Source of the DNA: Pictodentalium vernedei
Lineage: Eukaryota; Mollusca; Scaphopoda; Dentaliida; Dentaliidae
Reading direction: 5' to 3'
Assembly (NCBI GenBank): GCA_031216915.1
Contig: CM062289.1
Span: forward strand, 390,564,674-390,628,673
Length of the DNA stretch: 64,000 bases
Shown here in pieces: positions 19,939-30,269 of this stretch (position 1 is its first letter; every line of letters starts with the position of its first letter). The position numbers and the translations under genes are program-made. A model generated the notes under the pieces. That model was not told where the DNA came from, did not search any database, and was given only the letters and a program-made list of their open reading frames with translations.

Positions 19939-21639
19939 TGTGTACGCGTACATATTAATATATCTTATACATGCACTTCAAACCAATAACACCTCCACCT
20001 GTCACTGATCTTTGGGAAGCTCTCTAAACAGCCCTACAAACACCTTTATCCACGTGGAAGGGGTGACATGGGGTTGTTTAGCCTCGCCATTAAAAATATT
20101 GGGCGACGAGCCAACAAGGAGGGTCGGAATCCGGGCACGGGCCAAACTCGGCTCGCTGAGCTGAGGTGGGACCGCTCTATGATTTTCTTCCCTGTCAAGT
20201 AAACTCGAAATATAGGTTCGTTCTTCGTTAGGTGTGATTCCTAATCACTTCGGGCTGCGGAAAGGAAACAGTGATTAAAGTGACAAAGATTCTTTTATTT
20301 GCATTTAAAATAAACTCATTTCCATATTTAACACATTTAACAATTTGATCAACGCGGTAGAAGATTTATCATAGGGGTTAAATAGTTTTTCATCAATTTC
20401 AGTTCATCTATAGCCCTGTACTGGCGCTATAGTACACTTCAAAATGCCACTGTCGCGGGCTCGCAACAGTAGCTTAAAACACCGAATCTTAATTTTTGCG
20501 TCTGTGTACGTCTGTAGCTCTGACTGCCGGGGATCCCGACTAGCAATGTTAATTACCTTGTGGCAACATAGTTCTGATTTGGATTCGGTTCATCCACTCG
20601 GCCAGTTTAGCAAGTCTATGTCACATACCTTATACATGTGTTCTTTGATAGAACTCTCCTTGAATGTTCATGTCCTTTTGAAATTCACACAGTTCATAAC
20701 AGAACTCACAACTTCAAAACGCGCCTTCGAGCTTGCGCGAATTGTCACTTGTCGACTTTGAGTCGATATTCACAACACTCTGATACTTAACCAGGCTACT
20801 ACGCGATCAACTTCTGCGTTCCTAAGGGTTAATGCCACAATACAATAGCCTACACTTTGAGACAGGAGCGAGTCGATCGTCGCTAACGACATCTAAACTA
20901 AGCCATTACTTGGGTTCGTAATCTATTCTATCAATTCGGGCCTGTAGCTCTCCTACGCCCATCTAATCTGAACAATAGCGACGTACAACGGAGATTCGTG
21001 GATTGCCCAGCAAATCCACTAGCACGAGACCCTATTAGGCGTCTCCTATTCGGCCGAAACCCAAGTCTAACTCCTTCCTAAACAACCGGAACCCAAGTCT
21101 CTCTGAACTAGCTAGTTCTCCACACTTTTATATCTGGTCTTGGGATGGTCAGGTAACAATATTTCATGATGCCTAAACATGGCACTCGACATTCCTGAAG
21201 ATAAAATCACCGCGCTCCAATGCATATACTATCAAGCGTATCTCGAGAAATAATATAATTGATAGCCGTGACAATTGGAATCAATCTATAAGTGCCAGTC
21301 ACTATGAGATTAGTTTACTGAAGATAGCATAGAGACATTTTATTCTGACTGACTAGTAATATGCCAGAGAAGTATCCAACTGTGAATCGCATAAGGCTAA
21401 TTATCTAATTAAAACATGTGTGCTTACAACACAAAGAGAAGAAATATGTACACATGTCTGAACTTGCAAGTAGGGGAGTGTTTCTCCTCCCTTTTCGACT
21501 GGCTTTGCTCTGTTGTCTACCCAAGCAGTGGCGGCATCAGATGTTTGCTTAAGGAGGAAGGGCGAGGGGGCGAGGGGGGGGGGGGGGTGAAGTGTGGGCG
21601 AAAGTGAGGGAAACCTATTTTAGTGAAATGCCCTCACCA
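19939..21639. other. Unassigned 1.7 kb
   Basis: Mixed-composition sequence, GC-richer than its neighbours around 20,420-21,100, without repeated ends or a recognisable frame. Could be a remnant of an LTR or an untranslated leader, but I see no paired copy. A 14-base poly(G) lies at 21,574-21,587. Confidence 0.45.
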
Positions 21640-22600
21640 CCCTCTACTAAAACCGTTAGTAGCCACTTCTACTACCGCTTCTTTTGATTTTTATCACAAC
21701 CATTGGTTATCACTGCTGTGATCGAATCCCATCACTAGAGTTACAGATTCTACAACTGGTGCTGGCTTATACCTTTAGTAGAGGCACTTGCCACATCATT
21801 ATTGGTAACACAATTGGCTGCTACTACCAGTCTTATCATACCTAGCCAACAATACGTTGTCAGTACGAGTTCTGTGGTTGGTTTCCACTAGAGCTTAAAA
21901 CTGAGAAGTGCTAGCACCCGATTCAAACTCTATTCATACCACTCTTCGACTCATCTGGGTATTTGAAGATGCATATAACATGGTGGTGTGTTGTTAGGGG
22001 ATATTTATCGGAGGACACCGCCAATAGAAACCTATCGGTCCTACAGTTTGTAGTATAAGAGATGATGATATGAGCTCAGACCTCAGTAGGGATAACCTAT
22101 AATCTTATCTGGGTATTGTATATGCTTGTGATTTGATGTTGTAGTATTGGAGGATAGTTAATAAAGCCTATGCCTCCTACAGTTTTGTAGTATAAGGGCA
22201 TGCTGGCCACGAGATTAAACCTCAATGAGGGATAACCCATAACCTCATCTGGTTATTGGATTGGATGATACGTTTTGCATGGCGATGTAGTATTGGAGGC
22301 TACTGTCTGGTAGTCAAGTTCCTATGGCCACCAACACAAGAGGGTAGTGATGTTAGAAGTAATAGTAGTACACACCAAGCATAGGGATAATAGGACATAG
22401 CAGTGGTAATGATAACAGACAGTACTTACTTCCTCAGCAAATAATAGGCTAATAGAGGCGTGATACACACCCTGATCGTACTATCACCGCATAGCTTATA
22501 GTAGTGATAGGAGACCGTGGTAGCCACAGAAGCTGTAGTGGTCATCGGGGATAGTATAGAAGGAGTAGAAAGTAGTAGTGGGGGGGTCTTACAAGTAGGA
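21640..22600 (+). mobile_element. Interior fragment of a long-foldback element
   Basis: Runs parallel to 44,510-44,900 inside the second foldback element: AAACCGTTAGTAGCCACTTC, CCCATCACTAGAGTTACAG, TTCTACAACTGGTGCTGGCT, ACTAGAGCTTAAAACTG and CATCTGGGTATTTGAAGATG. The later part (21,960-22,330) holds ~180-bp degenerate direct repeats with GTAGTATAAG and CCTCAATGAGGGATAACC motifs, resembling the loop of the 37.9-41.5 kb element. Confidence 0.65.
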
Positions 22601-22609
22601 CACTATTTG

Positions 22610-22800
22610 TTTGTTCATGGGGATTAAGCGACACTTCCAACAACCAGAGTCACACGGGACAGTTTTACGGTTGGGGGAAGCCGCAGTACCGGGAGAGATG
22701 TACCCAGCAACGGCAAGCAACTGCCAGACTCCCCCATTCTACGAACTGGCACAAGCCTGTAAACCTAGGCTCAGGTTGATTTTGGTGAACTCGGTTGAGA
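22610..22800 (-). mobile_element. tRNA-SINE fragment
   Basis: Minus-strand body match: GGGACAGTTTTACGGTTGG, GAAGCCGCAGTACCGGGAG and AGCAACTGCCAGACTCCCC correspond to 60,565-60,645. It diverges before the tRNA head. Confidence 0.7.
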
Positions 22801-23014
22801 AATTTCCCATCCAATCTCCACTCCGTAAAGATCCTCCATATCAGAAAATGTATACAAATACCCATTGGCCACTCTTTTTGAAACATATGTCAGGGTATGG
22901 CTATAGTTTGATCTATTTATTTTACTTCAAAAACAATCTCTCGGTTCGATGTTAAGCCTTAGGGCTGGAAGATAGTTGAAGTGGAGGAAATATTTATTGT
23001 TTATTTATTGGCGT

Positions 23015-23233
23015 TTAACCCTTTACCTAACCTTGAATAACTAATTTTTTCCATTTTTTGTCTCAAAAACATAGTCTATGACCCCTCAGTGGAACAAACT
23101 CGACCAGCTTGTTCCAATGAAGGGTCATAACCTATGTTTTTGAGACAAAAATGAAAAAAATAATGAAAATTAATTGGCGATTTTTGAGAATAGCGCTGGC
23201 CGGTTTTGGCCGTTACATTGGGTAAAGGGTTAA
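23015..23233. mobile_element. TTAA foldback MITE, subfamily 1 (copy C)
   Basis: TTAACCCTTTACCTAACC to GGGTAAAGGGTTAA. The centre TATGACCCCTCAGTGGAAC / GTTCCAATGAAGGGTCATA lies within ~50-bp arms; the right half has GCGCTGGCCGGTTTTGGCC. It lacks the left-hand AAAAGCAGACGACACTTGC block. It sits inside the SINE tail and shares its right TTAA with copy D. Confidence 0.92.
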
Positions 23234-23463
23234 CCCTTTCAAACCGGTGTGCATAAATGTTTGTGCAAAGGAAAAAATGGCAGTGCACGGGCAGCCGATA
23301 TAAAGAGCAAAAAAAATCTGAAGCGAGGCTCGGTAATAATGTCGAGCTGTTGGATTAAATTATTACTGAACCTCCCAACAGAGTAGGATAGTTTCGCCCA
23401 TTTCGCCGTTGACAATACTGACGGAAATGATATCTCCCAGGGCGTCAGTGTTGAAAGGGTTAA
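23230..23463. mobile_element. TTAA-bounded element, TTGAAAGGG type (copy D)
   Basis: TTAACCCTTTCAAACCGGTG to GTCAGTGTTGAAAGGGTTAA. Ends resemble the 14.3 kb element (CCCTTTGAACC) more than subfamily 1. The interior has an imperfect inverted pair (GTAATAATGTCGAGCTGTTG, then TTAAATTATTACTGAACCTC) and no core palindrome. It abuts copy C with one shared TTAA. Confidence 0.85.
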
Positions 23464-23766
23464 GGTTACATGTTTATGCACGGCTAATCGTGACCGCAAC
23501 ATGAAGATAAAGTAAATTTTAGTCAATCGTTTATACCCATCTTGTCCATTTTAGAGGTCTTCACCCAGGCATAGGTGACCGAGTCTTATTTTACGAGTAA
23601 AATAGAGGTTGTTTATCACAGTATACAAGCACTGCTTCACTTCCTGTAGAAATAGACCGAAGTTGTAATTCATGGTCAAATACAATTAAAGTTGTTAACA
23701 TTTACCGATAATATTTTATAATACAGGAATATTTCCATATTGATATATGTGGAGACGCTCAATCTT

Positions 23767-23987
23767 TTAACCCTTTACCTAACGAAAGGGTCGCATCGCG
23801 TAATTTCAAAAAACAGAATTTCAAAATAATTCAATAAAACATATCATGTGACCCCTCCCCTCACTCGATTGAGCGGACTCGTTCCAATGAAGTGTTGCAT
23901 GACATGGTTTTGTTGACGTTTTTGGAAAATTTGAAAAAAAATAATTATAACAAATTTTCATATTGTGAGTGGCGGGTAAATGGTTAA
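23767..23987. mobile_element. TTAA foldback MITE, subfamily 2 (copy E)
   Basis: TTAACCCTTTACCTAACGAA to GGGTAAATGGTTAA. Inner arms read AACATATCATGTGACCCCTC and GCATGACATGGTTTTGTTGA, a different sequence from subfamily 1, but the centre keeps a CGTTCCAATGAAG motif. Closest relative is the copy at 52,938-53,190. Confidence 0.82.
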
Positions 23988-24394
23988 AATCATGTAGAAT
24001 GTCTGTAGAAAAAGTGCGTGTGTGCATGTGGGGGGGGGGGGGGAGGGTGGCAGGAGCCACCTATGCCCCGTCAAGTTTATGCCATATCTGCCCACCACAT
24101 AGTTTATTTAACCGGGTCTGCTCCATCTGAGAAAAAGATTTACGTTTGATCTTACCTTTTGTGATTTCCTCGGGATGGGGAAGCGGAGAAAATTAATTGA
24201 CACAATGAGAGGGTATGTGGAATTTTGAGTGAAAAATATCTGCAGTGCAAATCTGTATGTAAATCCCAAGCACATCAAAATATACCAATATAGAGTATAA
24301 TCTAGGGCACAAGCTATCTAATTCGTGTCGTTTGCTTTTTGTTAGAGTTTAATGACATTTCCAACAGCCAGGGTCGTATCCCCCCACCCCCACG

Positions 24395-24585
24395 TGGGAA
24401 CCCCCGGGAAGTGAAGCAGCAGTACTTGTTTCCTGTGGTAAACAAACTCCGTTTTACAGATTAAATTGGACCCAGTAACCAATGCGTGATGTGGAGGTCC
24501 TCTAAAATGGGCAACGTGGGCATAAACGATGGGCCAAGATTAGCCATTGTGCAGCAGCTGCAGCATATTTGGCATTAAACACCAG
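24395..24585 (+). mobile_element. SINE type B (sense copy)
   Basis: GAAGTGAAGCAGCAGTACTT, CCAATGCGTGATGTGGAGG, CCTCTAAAATGGGCAACG, GGGCATAAACGATGGGCC, then GATTAGCCATTGTGCAGC and a damaged tail GGCATTAAACACCAG without ATAA repeats. Confidence 0.75.
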
Positions 24586-24880
24586 TTTATCACTTGGGCA
24601 ACTACGATGAAACCAATGACAAAAAGCTGATGGCGCATGACCGGATGGAACCTGTGTCCTTTCGATCTGAAGTCCAGTGACCCACAACACTTTCGGCATC
24701 ACTTTGCATCACTAAATGATCGCAGATGACATTTACCCAACGAAACGGAGCACATTCCTGCACAAATTCTGGATTTGCGAAGCTGACAACTGCTCAGAAT
24801 GTTTCATGGTGTAGAAACGTTCAAAAATTGACAATAGATGACAGTTGTAGCCAATTGCTCACTCGATATTGTTGCTGAGT

Positions 24881-25132
24881 TTAACCCTTTACCTAACCTG
24901 AAAAGCAGACGACACTTGCAAAAATAATTCTTGAATAACTAATTTTTTTCATTTTTTGTCTCAAAAACATAGGTTATGACCCCTCGTTGGAACGAGCTCG
25001 ACGAGCTCGTTCCAACGAGGGGTCATAACCTATGTTTTTGAGACAAAAAATGAAAAAAATAATGAAAATTAATTGGCGATTTTTGAGAATAGCGCTGGCC
25101 GGTTTTGGCCATTACGTTAGGTAAAGGGTTAA
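24881..25132. mobile_element. TTAA foldback MITE, subfamily 1 (copy F, best preserved)
   Basis: TTAACCCTTTACCTAACC to GTTAGGTAAAGGGTTAA: 13-bp perfect terminal inverted repeats (CCCTTTACCTAAC). Left block AAAAGCAGACGACACTTGC. The core at 24,946-25,058 is an almost perfect palindrome with ~55-bp arms, centred on GAGCTCGACGAGCTC and including GACCCCTCGTTGGAACGAGC. The right block is GCGCTGGCCGGTTTTGGCCA. No coding capacity. It would depend on a piggyBac-type transposase encoded elsewhere. Confidence 0.93.
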
Positions 25133-25481
25133 ATTAAATAGACTTTACAGTCTGTATGAAGGAGATCAGTTATTTGCGATGTACTAAAAACATTGATCGG
25201 GCAAGTGGCATACCTTGTGTGCACACATACAATGATAGAAAGCTCGGATGCAAGGAAATGCTCTTGACTACACCAGACAGTCCTTATAAAAGAGAACAAT
25301 TCTACACCATAATATTATTAACAAGTGTGAAGCATTTGCTGGCCAATCCCCCACCACAATAAGGGCCATAACTTTTGAAGAAATGCAGCTGGTTCGGAAT
25401 CGCCTTCATTATGTCACCGAACAAGCTATTTACTAAATGTGGGTAAAACAATTTGAACAGTTCTCTTCAAAATGAAATTTA

Positions 25482-25700
25482 TTTATTCATTTATTGGTGT
25501 TTAAGACCATTTTCAGCATCTTTGGCTACATCATGACTACAAAGCAGGTATGAAGTCAAACTTAGCCAATCGTTGACACCCATGCTGCCCACTTTGGGGA
25601 ACCTCCACCCCAGGTGCTGGCCCCGGATCCCATTTTAAATATTTTTTTTTATCACAGTAATGAATCACTACTCCACTTCCCAGGATTCCCGTAAGGGTTA
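25482..25700 (-). mobile_element. SINE type B (antisense copy)
   Basis: TTTATTCATTTATTGGTGTT, then AGCATCTTTGGCTACATCAT, CCAATCGTTGACACCCATGC, GGGGAACCTCCACCCCAGG and GATCCCATTTTAAATA, ending CACTACTCCACTTCCCAGG. Confidence 0.75.
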
Positions 25701-25774
25701 TTATTTATTTATTTATTTATTTATTTATTGGGGTTTAAGGTCACATACTTATGCACAATGGCTAATCGTGACCG
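25701..25774 (-). mobile_element. 74-bp tail-only retroinsertion with 15-bp TSD
   Basis: Reversed ATAA repeats, then GGGGTTTAAGGTCACATAC, ATGCACAATGGCTAATCGTG. Flanked by TTCCCGTAAGGGTTA (25,686-25,700) and TTCCCGCAAGGGTTA (25,775-25,789), a 15-bp duplication with one mismatch. It lies beside the SINE B copy, so it is a separate insertion. Confidence 0.82.
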
Positions 25775-25791
25775 TTCCCGCAAGGGTTAAA

Positions 25792-26540
25792 TATGATGAT
25801 CGGAAATAGTGAGGCAGTGTTGGAGGGACGTGTGGAAGGACGTACGGAATCCATTCCTATATCTCTCCCCCCCCCCCCCCCCCCCCCCCCACTATGTGGC
25901 GGCGAAAAACTGTCTGGCATATCAGGGTAAAACACTGGTATATCAGGATATTTTGAAACAATACCTTGGGGGTTATTTCTATTTTTCTATTACTGATCCG
26001 TATACATCGGACCTTTCGACGACTTGGATTGGATTGCCACTCCCCTCCAATTACAATTTCATTCACACCTTTTGTCTAAGATTGTCTTTTTTGACATGCA
26101 CATGGGTTATATAAATAGTATCTTTAGTTTATTCACTTGCCGTTATTTCTGGGCAGTGTAACTGCTCATCTTTATCCATCAAGCACGGCAATGGTACCAT
26201 GGTTTATGTTGATGGGTGAATTTCGCATGAAGGGTCAATCCAATAGGTCCTTTGGAGAGCTTCCGAATTGCATCTTTCAAGCTCATATCATATAGGCCCT
26301 TAAGCGCAACAATGCGTCATCTACAATGCTAAGAATGCCCAGAAAAAAACGCGTTTTTAGGTGCTGACCAACCCATCCGCCCCAGCCATGTGCACGAGAA
26401 AAATTGCAGACAACCTATTCCCACCCTGGGTGATAGGATTTGTGAGCAATGATCAGATGCAAATGCTGCGTGAGAGAATCATCATGTGTTGGTGGCAGAT
26501 GTTGTCAATTGATCTACGAATATGCCCCAAAACATTAGAA
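25792..26540. other. Unassigned; 24-base poly(C)
   Basis: Contains the longest uninterrupted poly(C) run of the window (25,867-25,890). No gene seen. Confidence 0.5.
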
Positions 26541-26683
26541 GTTATTGTGATGAATTGACGGTAACATGGTCTGAGGTTTGCGGCTCGGAGCTTATGTTCA
26601 ACCGTGACGCGAAGCGTCGAGATTAAACATCCGCTCCGAGCCGCAAACCTCAGACCATGTTACCGTCAACTCATCACAATAAC
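26541..26683. repeat. 51-bp-arm hairpin
   Basis: Left arm 26,541-26,591 and right arm 26,633-26,683 pair at 50 of 51 positions (from GTTATTGTGATG to GGCTCGGAGC). The 41-base loop itself contains GACGCGAAGCGTC. Probably a recently inserted foldback MITE. Confidence 0.92.
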
Positions 26684-26733
26684 GTATATGTTCCAATAAG
26701 ACACTACCTATAGCCCAAAACCTACACCATGAA

Positions 26734-26831
26734 ACACGAGAGGTTTATTTATTAAACTTGTGATCGTTAAAGATTGCCTTGTTCAAGGCAACTTTTAACG
26801 ATCACAGGTTTAGTAAATAAACCTCTCGTGT
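26734..26831. repeat. 47-bp-arm hairpin
   Basis: Arms from ACACGAGAGGTTTATTTA (26,734) and its complement ending at 26,831 pair with about four mismatches around a loop of four bases near TTGTTC. It begins 50 bases after the preceding hairpin and has unrelated sequence. Confidence 0.9.
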
Positions 26832-27126
26832 ACCCCACCACTGGATAAATAATCAATAAACTCATTCCATCTCAATTCAAATCGTAAATCGGTTTGTAAT
26901 TTAAGCAACACTTCATCCGGAACACCGTTTGTTGCACGTGTGAAAAATCCAGAAAAATGAAGCGGCTTGCTAGTCACTCCATTGTTGAAGCAATTACGAA
27001 ACGGGCGACGTCATTTCAAATATTTCGCGTTGTGACGTCAGACGGTAACATTTGTCACTGGAGCCGTAAACATAAAAGAAACTACGCCAGCTCTCACCCA
27101 ATCAGAGGGCGAGGATTTTACTCTTA

Positions 27127-27360
27127 TTGGAACATTTATTCATTTATTGGTGTTTGAGATCGCTTTCATCATCTATTGCAATATCATGATCGCAACATAA
27201 GTGTAAAGACTAGTTTAGCCGATCGTTTAGACCTATGCTGCCCACTTTTGAGGACCTCCACTTCATGCATTGGTTACCGAGTCCTGTTTCACAAGGAAAA
27301 CATAACTTCTTCACCGTCGTAATCAAACAATGCTACACTTGCTGGGGTTGTCACGGGAAA
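27127..27360 (-). mobile_element. SINE type B (antisense, diverged)
   Basis: CATTTATTCATTTATTGGTG, CATGATCGCAACATAAGTG, CCGATCGTTTAGACCTATGC, GAGGACCTCCACTTCATGC and CGAGTCCTGTTTCACAAGG match the family order. Confidence 0.7.
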
Positions 27361-28641
27361 TCCATCCATGATAAAAAAGATCGAAAAAATATCCGCGGGT
27401 TAGGGATGAGTAGAAAAGTTTCTCAATACTTTGCGGGTTTGTTTATGAGGTATCAGTTTTTCATTCCCAATGTTTTTGTAATTGTACAAGCCAGTGTTTT
27501 GAAAAGGAAAAGAATTTCTTAGAATATGAGACATTTTTTGACGATGTGATTGAAGAACTTTTCATGTTCGGCCTTAATAGTCAATACTCTTGCCCTAATT
27601 TGATTGTGGCCCAACCAAGAGTTTAAAACTGGATGTGATTTGAGCCTTGTTGCTGAATAAAGAAAATAAAGAAAAGAAAAATGCATCGCACTGCAAAGAA
27701 AATACCATCGCGCCTCTGAAGAGCCATGGCAGTAGTTAACGTGTAGCGTACAACTAACATATATGAAATTTGATAATTTCTGTTCGAGTTGTAACATAAA
27801 CATTTCCAGTAAAATGGAATAAACGAAGGGCAATAACTCTCTCCATTTTAGAAAAACACACTGTGGTGTCCGAACTTGCCTAGGACAATTTTGATATGAC
27901 GCAACATAAAATAACATGTTGAAATCCGATAATGATTTTTCACGTTATATCAACATTAAAACTTAAAGTAAATCGGAATAATGAAAGAACAATTACAATA
28001 CAAATAAGCATGTCAAAATTTAGTGAAATCTGAAGACCACTGTTCAAGTTGCTGCATGAACAAAAATATTTCAACGTTCGAGAGACTGTAAATATGAATG
28101 AACTCTCAAACATTTATTGAAATCTGGTAACTATTGGCCACGTTATCACATAAACGGGAGTTCCAACGGGCGTAAGGGTAAAAGGACGGACGGAGCACTT
28201 CTGTACATTTCTTCGCTGTAAGTGGGTGGAGGCTGATGAATAATAGTTTGAGTGACTCCAGTGTCTAAGTGAAAAATTCCCCCCACGGATGGATATTCAG
28301 GGTTCCTGACATTGAGTGAGTTGTTAAAGGAGTTTCAAAGACCTTTTCAATGTATTTTCAAGGAAGTTCTAGGTTAAAAACAGGAGCTCCCCTACAAGCG
28401 CTATAGATCCTGGAATCAATGGTTCCTGGAAGTCTGCTACCGTATACGTACCAGAACTGATAATCAAATAATATTCCACAACTCGTGGCTAGATATGAGA
28501 GAATGAGAGCATAGAGAAAATATTTTTTAAAGTGAATTTATTGATTATTGAAATTATTAAAATCAAAACTATAGTTCTCGGGGTATGTTTTTTGTATTGT
28601 CTAGATTGAAAATAAAGCAAAAATACCTCACAAACTGGAAT
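27361..28641. other. Unassigned with GGGCAATAAC / GGACGGAC repeat
   Basis: 27,820-28,195 holds diverged blocks (GGGCAATAACTCTC, ATGTTGAAATCCGATAATG, TTGAAATCTGGTAACTATTG) ending in GGACGGACGGAGC, as in 17.2 and 62.4 kb. No gene recognised. A 132-codon minus-strand frame at 27,519-27,917 covers part of this repeat and looks spurious. Confidence 0.5.
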
Positions 28642-28941
28642 TTACAACCCTTTTATTCTGGGTGCTATTTGGTAATTTTCCCCATATTGTTTCTGTTTAC
28701 ATTCCCCTTCATTACCCACACGAATCCAACTCGCTTGGAGCAACGCGTCTGTCTTCTCCATTGCATCAAGACGCAATGTTGTTACAAGGTTATTCACAAT
28801 GACCACAGTGCATCTTTCAGCTGTCAAACTACACAGAAGACCGTCAATTGAACATACACGTTGTCTTTCCCCATCCACCAAATAGTTCGGCATCAGGTAT
28901 CCATGAAGGGTGGACTCGACGACGCAATGTTTAGCATCCAT
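28642..28941 (-). CDS. Possible host exon, faintly RAD51-paralogue-like
   Basis: A 99-codon minus-strand frame. Residues 6-70 (HCVVESTLHGYL, then SIDGLLCSLTAERCTVVIVN, LVTTLRLD, ALLQASW) loosely follow the Walker-B to L2 spacing of RecA/RAD51-paralogue ATPases (hydrophobic-VVDS, then a hydrophobic strand ending in TNQ/TNH-TT, then a G-x-SW). The resemblance is by eye, key residues differ (E for the Walker-B D, NN for TN), and no Walker A exon is seen. A GTGGGTAATG donor-like site follows residue W71-G75; the acceptor side (ATTTTGATGGAG) is weak. It could equally be a chance frame or a decayed pseudogene. Confidence 0.15.
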   Translation of the reverse strand: MDAKHCVVESTLHGYLMPNYLVDGERQRVCSIDGLLCSLTAERCTVVIVNNLVTTLRLDAMEKTDALLQASWIRVGNEGECKQKQYGENYQIAPRIKGL

Positions 28942-28944
28942 TCT

Positions 28945-29849
28945 CCATCAAAATGTTGGTAGATGACACGAAAATTTCAATACCATGTAGATATTGGGTG
29001 ATTTTCGTCATTTTTTGTAAACGCTGTATGGAAAAGTTGCCGTGACTTGTCATCAAACGGTGGAGTTTGAGCTCATTTTTATCTCATTCGACTGGAGATT
29101 ACAAAATGACTGTTTTACAGAATTTCGCGCACACTATTGTCTTTTTTGTTCACGATTTTGCAGTTTTGTTCGATAATAGGAAGAAACTTTATCGTTCCTG
29201 TTCGTTCATTGTTGATAATATGTACCAATGACATTAATTCAATGGAGAAGAGTGCTTCCTCAAAGTAAAAAAGTACGTATTTGGACATCAATGAAAGACA
29301 AATAAACTAGATACATCTTGTCCTACTAATTTCGCCTAGTTGAAAGATGATTACTGAATGGTTTTTTAAAATATGTTTTGTTGTATTTGTAGGAAATATT
29401 TACAGGTGATAAACATTAAAGTTAATACCAAACATTATGTCCAGTAAGCATATGGAATATATTTTGTATTCTCCATGGATCAGAGAATATCATACCCTCG
29501 GCGTCCGTTCTCTTGGAAAATTAGAAAATGGCCGAGACAAAAGACCTGAGAACAAAAATCGATAATGGCGGCCGCTTAGTTCGAATAATCCAAAGCTGAG
29601 CGAACTGAATGTTTAAAAGATGAATCGTATATATATCCTCTGTTATATAAACGGCACATCTGTGATTCCGTCATTTTGTCCATCTATAAATTAAGCTTTG
29701 ATTATCTCCCTTGATATGCAATGGGATACTTTTCCGTCCTTGCAAGGTCGGGGCTTCTTATCTTAGGATGGGCGGGCCCAGCCACATGGTATATTATAGT
29801 ATTTTCCGTTTAGGAGAAACCAGCATCTGTTCTGCAGCAACCCTGAAAA
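28945..29849. other. Unassigned
   Basis: AT-rich sequence with no recognised gene or repeat. Confidence 0.5.
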
Positions 29850-30085
29850 TAAGCAATCTGTCATTGGCAGAATAAGGTCCCCAGAGGGTGAATTTGCTGA
29901 TGCTGTCACATACAGTGTGCCAATTTATACTCTGGGTACCTCTGGCTGTTCAGGCTTGAGACATTGATTCAGAATGGGGTTCAAAGGGGATAAATTTAGT
30001 GATGCTACACTGCTGTGCAGGGTAGCATCGACAAATTCACCCTCTGGGGTCCTCATTCTGCAGATGACAGTCTGCTTGTTCTTGC
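29850..30085. mobile_element. Foldback element, ~57-bp arms
   Basis: AAGCAATCTGTCATTGGCAG through GGTGAATTTGCTGATGCT (29,853-29,910) recurs inverted as AGCATCGACAAATTCACC through GACAGTCTGCTTGTTC (30,025-30,083). The ~115-bp spacer is unique in the window. Confidence 0.78.
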
Positions 30086-30269
30086 TCCGGTTCCAGGCTA
30101 ATCACGAATTGAAGCATAGCTCTTAAGCCTAAGTCGCCAGGTTCAGGTTTGGGTATAGCAGAAATGCAGTGGAATTTACAGGGAGCAAACTCAGTGGTAA
30201 GCAGTATATAGCTTACTCGATGGTATGTAAAATAGAGTATACTCGTAGTTGGAGGGTGCGGAGTTTTCT

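Larger units (their letters stand above)
22990..23665 (-). mobile_element. SINE type B, split by two MITEs
   Basis: The reversed tail TTTATTTATTGGCGTTTAA stops at 23,018 and resumes at 23,460 as TTAAGGTTACATGTTTATGC, then runs on through ATCGTTTATACCCATCTTG and TTACGAGTAAAATAGAGG to ACAAGCACTGCTTCACTTCC. The uninterrupted form elsewhere reads GGTGTTTAAGGTCACATATT, so the insertion point is exactly the TTAA. Confidence 0.88.

Noticed and set aside
20400-21120. LTR or leader of an LTR retrotransposon
   Set aside because: No second copy, no TG...CA ends with duplication, no primer-binding site and no gag/pol nearby.
22611-22955. 114-codon plus-strand frame
   Set aside because: It lies across a minus-strand SINE fragment; similar frames appear in the other SINE copies.
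27519-27917. 132-codon minus-strand frame
   Set aside because: Overlaps a diverged intergenic repeat (GGGCAATAAC type) and has no recognisable domain.
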